Assembly: GCF_014287435.1 (NCBI RefSeq)
Contig: NZ_JACOPG010000003.1
Location: forward strand, 248,001-312,000
Length of the DNA: 64,000 nt
Source of the DNA: Roseburia lenta
GTDB lineage: Bacteria > Bacillota > Clostridia > Lachnospirales > Lachnospiraceae
Direction of reading: 5' to 3'
This document shows, one piece after another, positions 17,928 to 26,468 of the stretch. The position numbers and the translations under genes were made by a program. Position 1 is the stretch's first letter. Each line of letters begins with the position of its first letter. Below the pieces are notes generated by a model. The model did not search any database. It was not told where the DNA came from and was given only the letters and a program-made list of their open reading frames with translations.

Positions 17928-18968
17928 ATGAAAATACTTGATACAACAATCCGCGATGGCAGTTATGCAGTTGATTTTCGATTTACGTGTAAAGATGTTG
18001 AGCATATTTGTTCAAGATTAGAAAAATTAAATATTGAATATATAGAAATAGGGCATGGACAGGGACTGAATGCAAGTTCTCAGGAACATGGCTATGCTTT
18101 GCATTCGGATGAAGAGTATTTAAAAGCAGCAAAGTCAGTTGTAGGAAAATCAAAAATAGGATTTTTCTGTATTCCGGGTATAGCGCGTCTGGAAGATTTG
18201 GATATGGCAAGGCAAGGTGGGTGCGATTTCGTACGTATCGGTGTTAATGCAAATATGCCGGAACAAGCAGGCGAATTTATCAAGCATGCAAAAAACCTGG
18301 GCTTGATAATAATGGTCAATTATATGAAGACATATATTGTATCGCCGGAAGAATTTGCAAAAAATGCATTGTGGGCACACGAGCAAGGGGCTGAATGTGT
18401 GTATATCGTAGATTCGGCGGGCAGTATGCTGCCGGATGAATTGAGACGCTATTATGAGGAAACAAGAAAATTAACAAATGTGAAATTGGGATTTCACGGG
18501 CATAATAATTTAGGGCTTGCTGTCTCAAATAGTATATATTGTGCAGATCTTGGATTCGATATGATCGATACGTCTATGCAGGGACTGGGACGGAGTTTGG
18601 GAAATGCATCTACAGAAATGACGATAATGGCATTGAAGAAAAAAGGATATGATCTTGACGTAGATATCCCGCGCTTATTGGAATATGGTTATGTTTCACT
18701 GCGAGATATTACGGATGGCAAGGTACAAAATCCGCTGGATTTGATTTGTGGATACGCAGGCTTTCATTCCAGTTATATTAAGGATATTTACAAGTGTTGT
18801 AATGAGAAGAATGTAGACCCACTGCGACTTATTTTAGCATATAGTGAGGTGGATCAACGAGATATGGATTATAAGAAACTGTGCGATATTGCTGAAAAAT
18901 TGCCAGAGGATTTAGAGGATAACCCATATACGTTTAGAGAGTATTTTTCGAGTCGATACATCGACTAA
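17928..18968 (+). CDS. HMGL-family (DRE-TIM) pyruvate aldolase, 4-hydroxy-2-oxovalerate aldolase-like
   Basis: 346 residues. The DRE-TIM start motif LDTTIRDGSYAV carries the metal Asp and catalytic Arg; EIGHGQGLNASS matches the HGDGL-type loop of DmpG/MhpE aldolases; FHGHNNLGLAVSNSI supplies the two metal His; QGLGRSLGNASTE follows the family's G-rich end of the barrel. DmpG is normally paired with an acetaldehyde dehydrogenase in aromatic degradation. No such partner is here; instead it sits with sugar-activating genes. It could join pyruvate to a sugar aldehyde to give a 3-deoxy-2-ulosonic acid (inference). C-terminal communication domain appears present but short. The gene begins 5 bases after the DegT-like gene. 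Confidence 0.88.
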   Translation: MKILDTTIRDGSYAVDFRFTCKDVEHICSRLEKLNIEYIEIGHGQGLNASSQEHGYALHSDEEYLKAAKSVVGKSKIGFFCIPGIARLEDLDMARQGGCDFVRIGVNANMPEQAGEFIKHAKNLGLIIMVNYMKTYIVSPEEFAKNALWAHEQGAECVYIVDSAGSMLPDELRRYYEETRKLTNVKLGFHGHNNLGLAVSNSIYCADLGFDMIDTSMQGLGRSLGNASTEMTIMALKKKGYDLDVDIPRLLEYGYVSLRDITDGKVQNPLDLICGYAGFHSSYIKDIYKCCNEKNVDPLRLILAYSEVDQRDMDYKKLCDIAEKLPEDLEDNPYTFREYFSSRYID

Positions 18969-19001
18969 TACAGTGTTTGAAGTAATAGAAAGGTTTAGAT
19001 A

Positions 19002-20408
19002 TTGAGAGAAAAAAAGATCAATCCATTCGTAAAGGCATCTGTGGTGTATTTTATAGCGACTGTTATTGGTCAAGGCATGACATTTCTGGGGATTATTGTT
19101 TTTACTCGCTTGATGAGTCAGGCTGATTACGGGAATTACAGTACCTATTATGCATATGTTTCAATTTTTACGGTGCTGATAGGAGCAAACCTTTTCTATG
19201 CCTTAAATAATGCGTATATAGATAAAAAGAATGAAATTAAGGAATTTCGAAAATCGGTATTGATTTTATCTACCATTATTATGGTTATTATGTTGCTGAT
19301 CGCCTTGATAGTTGGCTGTGCAGTAACGCACCAATTCTCAAGTTTTACGGTCATCATGGGGGCGTTGCATTCTTATGGTTTTTTCCTGATTAATTATCGG
19401 ATGTATTCTGCCAATATGGAAAACGACTATAAGACTAAAAAATGGCTTTTGGCATTACCGTATGCATTGCAATTTTTAGTAGCCTTAATTTTTGTTTTAG
19501 TGTTTCCTGATATGTCATATGAAGCAAGGATTATTGGAAGTGTGTTGGGCGTTGGAGTAATAGCAGCCATAGCATATATCGAAATCATGAAGTGTGAAGG
19601 CAAACTTATAGTCCTAGATTATTGGAAGTATGCTTTAGGAATTGCATTGCCCACAATTATCATGTCAATATCATATATGTTGATGCAACAATGTGATAAG
19701 GTAATGATTACCAATCTTTGTGGTGCAGAGGAAACGGCGGTTTATTCGGTTATTTACTATTTGGGGTACGCTTTGATGGCTGTTGACCAAGCGGTAGCAC
19801 CAGTGCGTCAGGCATGGATATTTAGAAAATTAGACAAGAACGATACATCTGAGACGTACATTTTGCAAAAATGGTATTTGGTCATAATTGCTATTCTGGC
19901 AAGTGTCTTGATTTTGGCAGGACCAGAAATAGTAAGAATCATTGCCCCGAGAGACTATTGGAAATATGAATATATTGTTCCGTTTGTATTAAGCGCCTGT
20001 ATGATGGTGCTGTATCGATTTTACACAGAAATATTGTTATTTTATAAAAAAAATCTATGGTTGTCAGCAAGTGTGTTGGGTGGGGCGATCATTAATATTA
20101 TATTAAATGTACTGTTAATCCCGCGATTTGGTGCAGTGGCGGCATGTTATACAACCGTTGTTGCATATGGAGTGATTTTTGCTATAACGAAAATGATTGC
20201 AAATATGCAGGCAAAAAGATTGTATGCGAACAGATTTTTTGCTAGTTTTATAGCGTACTTGATTGTTATTGCAACGATTTATTCATTGTTGGTAAATCAT
20301 ATACTGGGACGTTATGTTGTTTTAATCGTATTATTTGTTATGTTCGTAATATATATGTTGCGCTACAAAAGAGAGTGGAAAAGTTTTTTGGGCAATAGAG
20401 AGGCATAA
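19002..20408 (+). CDS. Wzx-type oligosaccharide flippase (MOP superfamily)
   Basis: 468 residues with a TTG start at 19002; GAAAGG lies upstream and the next ATG would remove the first membrane helix. About 12-14 membrane helices; N-terminal pattern NPFVKASVVYFIATVIGQG and GIIVFTRLMSQADYGNYS is typical of the polysaccharide synthase family. It should flip undecaprenyl-PP-linked repeat units to the outer face. A second flippase of a different subfamily lies at 42715, pointing to two polymers or replacement of one by another. Confidence 0.9.
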   Translation: MREKKINPFVKASVVYFIATVIGQGMTFLGIIVFTRLMSQADYGNYSTYYAYVSIFTVLIGANLFYALNNAYIDKKNEIKEFRKSVLILSTIIMVIMLLIALIVGCAVTHQFSSFTVIMGALHSYGFFLINYRMYSANMENDYKTKKWLLALPYALQFLVALIFVLVFPDMSYEARIIGSVLGVGVIAAIAYIEIMKCEGKLIVLDYWKYALGIALPTIIMSISYMLMQQCDKVMITNLCGAEETAVYSVIYYLGYALMAVDQAVAPVRQAWIFRKLDKNDTSETYILQKWYLVIIAILASVLILAGPEIVRIIAPRDYWKYEYIVPFVLSACMMVLYRFYTEILLFYKKNLWLSASVLGGAIINIILNVLLIPRFGAVAACYTTVVAYGVIFAITKMIANMQAKRLYANRFFASFIAYLIVIATIYSLLVNHILGRYVVLIVLFVMFVIYMLRYKREWKSFLGNREA

Positions 20409-20409
20409 A

Positions 20410-21525
20410 ATGAGTAAGGGCTTGGCGGTAATATATGACCCGCATAATTTATATCAATTTGTGTGGTATTATTGTAATCATGGAAAACAGAAAAAGTGGG
20501 ATGCATTAAGTTTACCCAATGGAGGAAGAGGGGAATATATGCATTCATTCTGTGAAGACACTGGAATCTTTGAACATGTTTATCGGAGCGATAATGATTT
20601 TTCGGTCATGGAAGCAAAGAAAAAATGTGTAATCGTTGCTCAGATGTTTGTGAATTGTATATTGGGAAAACAAAAGGATTTTTGTAAAAAAATGCTAAAC
20701 CAATACGTGGATTTGTCGGAATATGATGAAATTGTTGTCATTGCAGATGTGGGCATCATATCTGGGGCGTGTGTTGTACTGGGCGAGGAGAAGGAAGTCG
20801 TTATATTGGAAGATGGTATAAATGACTATAGCATCCGTCCTAGATGGATACCTAAAACAAAATTATTTTCGACATATATGTGGCAGGGCTTCATTTTGGC
20901 TAGGATGGGATATTGTAGTCCGGGATGGTTTGCTTTTGATGCAGATAGGTTCTGCATTAAATATTGCAGCCAGCCTGATAAAATGAAATATAGAAAATAT
21001 AAAGAAATGCGGCAATTATATGCAGAACAGGGAACAGATTGGAAACTGTTTCAAGAAATCTTAAGAAGGATGTATCCGGCGCTTGAAAATTATGATTTAG
21101 ATGCGGCTGATGCTGTGTTATTTACCCGACCATTAGAAGATTATGTGCCGGAGACGGACAAATATCAAAAAAAATTAGAGGATTATATTAACAAGAAATA
21201 TAGCAATATTATCTTAAAGAAGCATCCACGCGAGTGCGGCAAATATGAATTCTCAGAAAAGATCAATGTGCAGGAAATTGATAATGCAATCCCGGCGGAG
21301 GCATTATTATCGTATTTGAAGGGGAAAGATATTTTAATGGTAACGCCAAGTGCGATTATCATGTATATGAAAGCGTATAATTTGAAATGCAAGATTATTA
21401 CGTTTGCAGGGTTATATGAGGACAGTTTGAGTAGCAATTCAAATTATAAACCACTTACTGATAACGAAGTAGTGGAATTTGGAGAGACGTTTGCACAAAA
21501 TTTCTATGAGGTCATTAATTTATAG
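20410..21525 (+). CDS. GT52/polysialyltransferase-like glycosyltransferase
   Basis: 371 residues, starts one base after the flippase stop. No membrane helices. The C-terminal half has the two motifs of bacterial sialyltransferase-type GT-B enzymes: an HP motif in NIILKKHPRECG and an Ser/Thr motif in MVTPSAIIMYM, joined by IPAEALLSYLKG as in GT52 and capsule polysialyltransferases. These families use CMP-activated acidic sugars. The next gene encodes a CMP-sugar synthetase, which supports this reading. The N-terminal half (VIYDPHNLYQFVWYY) has no name I can give. The exact donor is unknown. Confidence 0.7.
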   Translation: MSKGLAVIYDPHNLYQFVWYYCNHGKQKKWDALSLPNGGRGEYMHSFCEDTGIFEHVYRSDNDFSVMEAKKKCVIVAQMFVNCILGKQKDFCKKMLNQYVDLSEYDEIVVIADVGIISGACVVLGEEKEVVILEDGINDYSIRPRWIPKTKLFSTYMWQGFILARMGYCSPGWFAFDADRFCIKYCSQPDKMKYRKYKEMRQLYAEQGTDWKLFQEILRRMYPALENYDLDAADAVLFTRPLEDYVPETDKYQKKLEDYINKKYSNIILKKHPRECGKYEFSEKINVQEIDNAIPAEALLSYLKGKDILMVTPSAIIMYMKAYNLKCKIITFAGLYEDSLSSNSNYKPLTDNEVVEFGETFAQNFYEVINL

Positions 21526-21542
21526 AGGTAAGGAGGATAAAT

Positions 21543-22277
21543 ATGAAAGTATTAGGAGTAATCCCGGCTCGATATGCATCAGGAAGAATGCCGGGGAAAC
21601 CATTGGCTGATATTTGCGGAAAACCAATGATTTGGTGGGTATATCAGGCTGCCATCAAGAGTAAGGATCTTTACGACGTTGTTGTTGCTACAGATGACGA
21701 GAGGATATATAAAGAATGCGAAAAGTGGCATATCAATGTAGTTATGACGAGAAATGATCATGATACACCGACATCACGTTTGTATGAAGTATCAACGATG
21801 ATTGATGCGGATCTATATTTGATGTTGATGGGGGATGAGCCATTGATCAATTATGAAAGTTTCTCATTAATTATTCCTGAGAAGTTAAAGGAGTATTATG
21901 TGGCGGTATTGACTAACATAATTGATAAACCATCTGAAGTCATTGATTTTAGTAACCAAAAATGTGTTACAAATGCTAAGCGAGATGTTTTAATGATCTC
22001 TCGTAGTCCAATTCCATATCCAAAGGGAACATTAGATTTTGATTATGAAAAAGTGACTGGTATACAACTTTTTTCAAAGAAAGCATTACAATTTTATGAC
22101 GAAACTGCCAAATCGGTTTTGGAAATTGCAGAAGAAAATGATCTGATGCGGTTTGTAGAAAATGGAATCACAGTAAAGGCTATACAATCAACATATAAAA
22201 CTGTATCAGTAGACACCCCGAAAGATTTGGAATTAGTTAGAACAATAATTAGTGAGAGAGAAGCATATGATGCATAA
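21543..22277 (+). CDS. KdsB-like CMP-3-deoxy-ulosonate cytidylyltransferase
   Basis: 244 residues, strong AAGGAGG binding site. N-terminal GVIPARYASGRMPGKPLADI is the KdsB nucleotide-binding signature; VVVATDDERIY, MLMGDEPLI and the C-terminal VDTPKDLELVR also follow KdsB. KdsB moves CMP from CTP onto a 3-deoxy-ulosonic acid (Kdo in Gram-negative LPS). The window shows no other LPS genes, and KdsA and KdsD are absent. The middle of the protein differs from KdsB (MTRNDHDTPTSRLYEV where KdsB has a conserved SGT loop), hinting at a different ulosonic acid. Overlaps the following gene by 11 bases. Confidence 0.88.
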   Translation: MKVLGVIPARYASGRMPGKPLADICGKPMIWWVYQAAIKSKDLYDVVVATDDERIYKECEKWHINVVMTRNDHDTPTSRLYEVSTMIDADLYLMLMGDEPLINYESFSLIIPEKLKEYYVAVLTNIIDKPSEVIDFSNQKCVTNAKRDVLMISRSPIPYPKGTLDFDYEKVTGIQLFSKKALQFYDETAKSVLEIAEENDLMRFVENGITVKAIQSTYKTVSVDTPKDLELVRTIISEREAYDA

Positions 22278-23823
22278 TGATTTAAAGTTATTAGATTGTA
22301 CGCTCCGGGATGGAGGATATATTAATGATTGGCACTGGGGATATCATCAGGCAAGGGCAATCATTCGTTTTTTGACAAAGGCGAAGATGGACTTCGTGGA
22401 GGTTGGCATCTTACGAAATGTGGACAATTATGATGAAGATGTTACAGTGTGCAATACTATTGAAGAATTAAATAGGCTGTTGCCTAAAAATCCGGGTAAT
22501 ACTGTATATACAGCCATGGCGATGCAAAGTAATTATGACATCAATAAACTGAGTGAGTATTCTGGAACGGGAATTGAAATGATTCGTGTAACGGCTCATG
22601 ATTATGATATCGTAGAAGGCATGGGATTTGCACAAACGGTCAAAGATAAGGGGTATAAACTGTCAATCAATCCAATTAATATTATGGGATATACAGATGA
22701 AAAGATATTATGGATTATTGAACAGGTTAATAAAATCCAGCCTTATCAGTTTTCAATCGTTGATACGTTTGGAAGCATGAAAAGAAGAGACTTAGATAGA
22801 ATAGTAAGTTTGGTCGATAATAATCTGGACAAAAATATTCGTGTAGCGCTTCATTTACATGAAAATATGGCACTTAGTTGTAGTTTGGCGCAAAAATTTG
22901 TTGATAAGCATTTGGCAAGACCGGTTGCCATTGATGGAAGTTTGATGGGGATGGGAAGAATACCGGGAAATCTGCCGATAGAACTGATTGCAGATTATTG
23001 TAATGAGTATATGGATAAGGTATATGATATTGACTTTTTACTAGATGCCATACAAGAGTATATTGCACCGATAAAAGGTAAGACAGAATGGGGCTATACA
23101 CCGGCTTATTTTTTGTCAGCGAGATTTAATGTTCATCGTAATTATGCAGAATACTACTTACAAAAGGGAGACTTGACACATAGAGATATGGATCACATTC
23201 TTGCTGGCTATGATAGAAGTAAGGCTACCGCATTTGATGAAGATTATGCTGAGTTAAAATATAATGAATATAAAAATCAAGTAATTGATGATAAAGAGGA
23301 TTTCCAATATTTACAGCATATTTTGAGGGAAAAAAAGATTTTGGTATTGGCACCGGGAAGTTCTATTCGCTCTGAAAAGAATTATATAAGCGATTATATT
23401 ACAAAGGAACAAGTGGTAACGATAGCAGTCAACTTTGTGCCGGAAGATTTTGAAGCGGATTATATTTTCTTTAGTAATTCAAAACGTTTTTCACAGGCAG
23501 CAGATACTGCGGCAAACCTTATCATAACATCTAATATTGAAACGGATAAAAAGGCGATTAAATTAAATTATAATGCCCTTTCGAGTTCGTTTGATCAAGG
23601 ATGTAATAGTATGGTTATGTTAATCAAATTGTTAAAGGATATAGGAATATCAGAAATTGCCGTAGCGGGAGCAGATGGCTATGTAGAAGGAGAACGCAAT
23701 TACTACAAGACGTCTTTGAGAAGTACAGCAGAGAGATCAGGAAATTATAACGTGGCAGTGCACAATGCCATTCACCGAATTGGAATGAAAATTAATTTTA
23801 TAACGAGGTCGCTTTATGAGTAA
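22267..23823 (+). CDS. HMGL-type aldolase fused to a C-terminal Rossmann-like domain
   Basis: 518 residues from ATG 22267; the longer frame from 22252 lacks a binding site. Residues about 5-330 form an HMGL barrel: LLDCTLRDGGYINDW, DFVEVGILRN, FSIVDTFGSM, the metal motif ALHLHENMALS, and GSLMGMGRIPGNLP. About residues 355-518 form a separate alpha/beta domain starting KILVLAPGSSI, with YIFFSNSKRF, LIITSN and ISEIAVAGADGYVEG. That order resembles the DUF115/MptE-like and GT42 sialyltransferase folds, though I cannot prove it. An aldolase joined to a transferase-like domain between CMP-transfer and phosphatase genes suggests one bifunctional step in ulosonic acid synthesis. Confidence 0.82.
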   Translation: MMHNDLKLLDCTLRDGGYINDWHWGYHQARAIIRFLTKAKMDFVEVGILRNVDNYDEDVTVCNTIEELNRLLPKNPGNTVYTAMAMQSNYDINKLSEYSGTGIEMIRVTAHDYDIVEGMGFAQTVKDKGYKLSINPINIMGYTDEKILWIIEQVNKIQPYQFSIVDTFGSMKRRDLDRIVSLVDNNLDKNIRVALHLHENMALSCSLAQKFVDKHLARPVAIDGSLMGMGRIPGNLPIELIADYCNEYMDKVYDIDFLLDAIQEYIAPIKGKTEWGYTPAYFLSARFNVHRNYAEYYLQKGDLTHRDMDHILAGYDRSKATAFDEDYAELKYNEYKNQVIDDKEDFQYLQHILREKKILVLAPGSSIRSEKNYISDYITKEQVVTIAVNFVPEDFEADYIFFSNSKRFSQAADTAANLIITSNIETDKKAIKLNYNALSSSFDQGCNSMVMLIKLLKDIGISEIAVAGADGYVEGERNYYKTSLRSTAERSGNYNVAVHNAIHRIGMKINFITRSLYE

Positions 23824-24337
23824 AGGAGAAAAAATCCAATTATTAGTCATAGATGTTGATGGAACGATGACTGATGCGGGGATTTATTATGATCAAAACG
23901 GAAATGAATTGAAAAAGTTCTGCACCAAGGATGCAGCTGGATTTTTTGCAGCAAAAAAATCGGGAATAGAAATAATGGTTTTGACGGGGAGAGAGTGTGC
24001 GGCAACCCAGCGGCGAATGGAGGAGTTGAAAGTTGATTATCTGTATCAGAATGTTAGAAACAAAAAGGAGTTTCTAACAGAATTTATAGAAAAACATCAT
24101 CTTAACGGAGAAAATATTGGATATATAGGGGATGATTTAAATGATCTGGCGCCAATGCAATTGTGTGGATTTATTGCTTGTCCATGTAATAGTTGCCAGG
24201 AGATTAAAAATATAGCGGATTATGTTAGCCCTGTTAAAGGTGGGGAAGGTGCAGTACGAGATATAATTGAACATTTTTTAAATGAGGCTGGTATATGGGA
24301 AAAACTGATAACAGAGATATATGATGTGGGACGATAA
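23816..24337 (+). CDS. KdsC-like HAD phosphatase (3-deoxy-ulosonate phosphatase family)
   Basis: 173 residues, ATG overlaps the aldolase stop by eight bases with GAGG upstream. HAD motifs: LLVIDVDGTMTD (nucleophile Asp and acid Asp), VLTGRECAA (motif II), NKKEFL with the Lys, and YIGDDLNDLAPM (metal Asp pair). Size and capless fold match KdsC and the phosphatase part of NeuA fusions, which take the phosphate off an ulosonic acid phosphate. With the aldolases and CMP synthetase this completes the three-step logic condense, dephosphorylate, activate. Last gene of the cassette before a 67-base gap. Confidence 0.9.
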   Translation: MSKGEKIQLLVIDVDGTMTDAGIYYDQNGNELKKFCTKDAAGFFAAKKSGIEIMVLTGRECAATQRRMEELKVDYLYQNVRNKKEFLTEFIEKHHLNGENIGYIGDDLNDLAPMQLCGFIACPCNSCQEIKNIADYVSPVKGGEGAVRDIIEHFLNEAGIWEKLITEIYDVGR

Positions 24338-24404
24338 AACTTTTATCAAAGATATGCAGGTGTATTGACAAATCGGTGCAGTGCAATCAAAAGGTCTTAA
24401 GTAT

Positions 24405-26453
24405 ATGGGAAAATGTTTAAATAGAAAGATAATAGCAAGTGGTTTCACCATAAATAATTCTGTTTGGGAGAAACAAGGAAGAAAGAATTGCCCAGAAGAA
24501 AATAGAAAAAGTCTCATTGTGTCGTTACTATATAATGTCTGCTTCCTCAGTATTATCCTCTTGTGTTTTCAGATTCGATATGAAACAAATGATGATTTGT
24601 CAATGGCAACCATTGCTAATATGGGAGAGGAACATTTAATTTATATCAATATTGTTATAGGTTATTTGTTGAAGTTTTTATGGAACATATCTGCGGTAAT
24701 TCCGTGGTATCCACTTTTAGAAGTCGTGAGCATTTTTTTTGCCAATGTTTTTATCGAGTATGTATTATTACGAAACATAAATAAGAACGCCATTAAAAAA
24801 ATCATAGTTCTTTTTGTTGGTGCAGGTTTTTCTTACTTTTTCTATACACAACTACAATTTACAAAAGTAGCTGGCATACTTTTGGTAGCGGGAATTTTAC
24901 TGGTTGTGGATAACCTGATGAGCAATGAAATCAACATAATAGAGATTGCAGTTGCATTCATGCAATTGACTATGGGCATTATGTATAGAAGATCATGTTT
25001 TTTTATGATTATTTGGGCGATGCTACCTTTGATCTGTATATGTTTCATTTATCTGCTGACACAAAAAAATATCAAAAAAATTATTGGCGCTTGTTGTTTG
25101 GCTATAACAGCACTTTTTTTGTTTTGGGGATTAAAGCAGATAGACACTCATAGTTATTCAACTCCGGAATGGCAAGATTATACAGAATATAATTCTGTGC
25201 GAGGACAGTTGTTGGATCATGGATTTCCTGACTATGAAGAAAATCAAGAGGTATATAAGCAGTTAGGCATGCAAAAGGAGGATGTGCAATACTATAGTAA
25301 CTGGAATTTTGCAGACCCGCAGATCTTCAATGTGGAATCGATAAGTAAGTTGGTTGCTTTGCAGCAGGATACCAAAGAGCAAATGGTAGACAAAAAAGAT
25401 TTTGTCCGAGTACTTACTACAGGATATACCAAATATGGATGGATGCCATTGTTCCTAATTTCTTTTTTAATGCTGGTCCTTATTAAAGGAAAAGAAAAGT
25501 ATTTTCTGGGAGCACAAATATTAAATTTTATTCTCATCCAGTGGTATCTTTATGCTATTTTGAATCGCTACCTGCAACAGAGGGTGGATATATCAGTTGC
25601 ATTTGCAATAGTATGTGTCAATCTTTTGGTGGTTATAAAAAATTGTGAAAATTGTTCAAAAGAGAAATGTATTGGTCTTATAACAATTTGCAGTGTGCTT
25701 ATTACAACTTATATCGCGAATTCGTACGAATATATTCAATATGACAATGAAGACAGTGATTATTCCGCAGGGATGATGGCAGATGATGAACATTTATATT
25801 GCAACTTGGTTAATGGATCAAAAGATGAAATCATAAACGACATATGGTATCGCTCAGGAAAAATAGCAAAGAAAAAGCATACGATGGCGATGGGAGGAAC
25901 GACAACCTATATTCCGTGGGATGCGGAAGCAATGAACAATTTTTTTATTGTAAATCCGTATGAGCAATGTATAGATAATGAACAAGTGTATATTGTTGGA
26001 GAAAATATGATAGATGCAACAGTAGCATATATACAAAGGCATTATAATATGGGGGCACATGCTTGTTTGGTAAAAAAAATAGATGGACGGGCAGTTTATA
26101 AAATTAAGACAGACCAATTTGATTTAAATACCGAGAATATGGTTTATAACTCAGAAGAATTGAAAAGTAAGGAGTCATATGAGATAAACGATCAGACCTG
26201 TAAACTGATGTTAGAGGCATACTTACAAGGAGAAAAATCCTATTTGGGCGAAGGATATGCAGAGATACAATATGCTGATGGAACAAGCCGGATATATCAG
26301 ATGACGCAGTACACAAACGATGAATATGATAAAAATTCAAAATATAGATACTCAAAATACCTTTTAGATGCAGACTATATAAATGGTATGACTGTAAATT
26401 ATTACTATAAATATCATGATCAGGTTTATTACATCAAGACTGTAGTTCTATAA
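24405..26453 (+). CDS. Polytopic membrane protein, GT-C-like, unknown specificity
   Basis: 682 residues from ATG 24405, preceded by AAGG; an upstream GTG at 24381 lacks a binding site. About ten membrane helices in the first 430 residues, with an acidic pair after the first helix (YETNDDLSM), as in GT-C transferases where this Asp pair binds donor and metal. A soluble C-terminal part of about 230 residues (WYRSGKIAKKKHTMAMG onwards) probably faces outside. The next protein has a similar plan. Likely transfers a sugar from a polyprenyl-phosphate donor or polymerises repeat units; not resolved. Confidence 0.7.
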   Translation: MGKCLNRKIIASGFTINNSVWEKQGRKNCPEENRKSLIVSLLYNVCFLSIILLCFQIRYETNDDLSMATIANMGEEHLIYINIVIGYLLKFLWNISAVIPWYPLLEVVSIFFANVFIEYVLLRNINKNAIKKIIVLFVGAGFSYFFYTQLQFTKVAGILLVAGILLVVDNLMSNEINIIEIAVAFMQLTMGIMYRRSCFFMIIWAMLPLICICFIYLLTQKNIKKIIGACCLAITALFLFWGLKQIDTHSYSTPEWQDYTEYNSVRGQLLDHGFPDYEENQEVYKQLGMQKEDVQYYSNWNFADPQIFNVESISKLVALQQDTKEQMVDKKDFVRVLTTGYTKYGWMPLFLISFLMLVLIKGKEKYFLGAQILNFILIQWYLYAILNRYLQQRVDISVAFAIVCVNLLVVIKNCENCSKEKCIGLITICSVLITTYIANSYEYIQYDNEDSDYSAGMMADDEHLYCNLVNGSKDEIINDIWYRSGKIAKKKHTMAMGGTTTYIPWDAEAMNNFFIVNPYEQCIDNEQVYIVGENMIDATVAYIQRHYNMGAHACLVKKIDGRAVYKIKTDQFDLNTENMVYNSEELKSKESYEINDQTCKLMLEAYLQGEKSYLGEGYAEIQYADGTSRIYQMTQYTNDEYDKNSKYRYSKYLLDADYINGMTVNYYYKYHDQVYYIKTVVL

Positions 26454-26468
26454 AATCGGAAATAGTAC

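Noticed and set aside
21543..24337. A complete Kdo pathway as in Gram-negative bacteria
   Set aside because: KdsA, KdsD and LPS genes are absent and the KdsB-like enzyme differs in a substrate loop.
24365..24370. TTGACA before the membrane protein gene at 24405
   Set aside because: No -10 element occurs 15-19 bases downstream, so a promoter cannot be supported.
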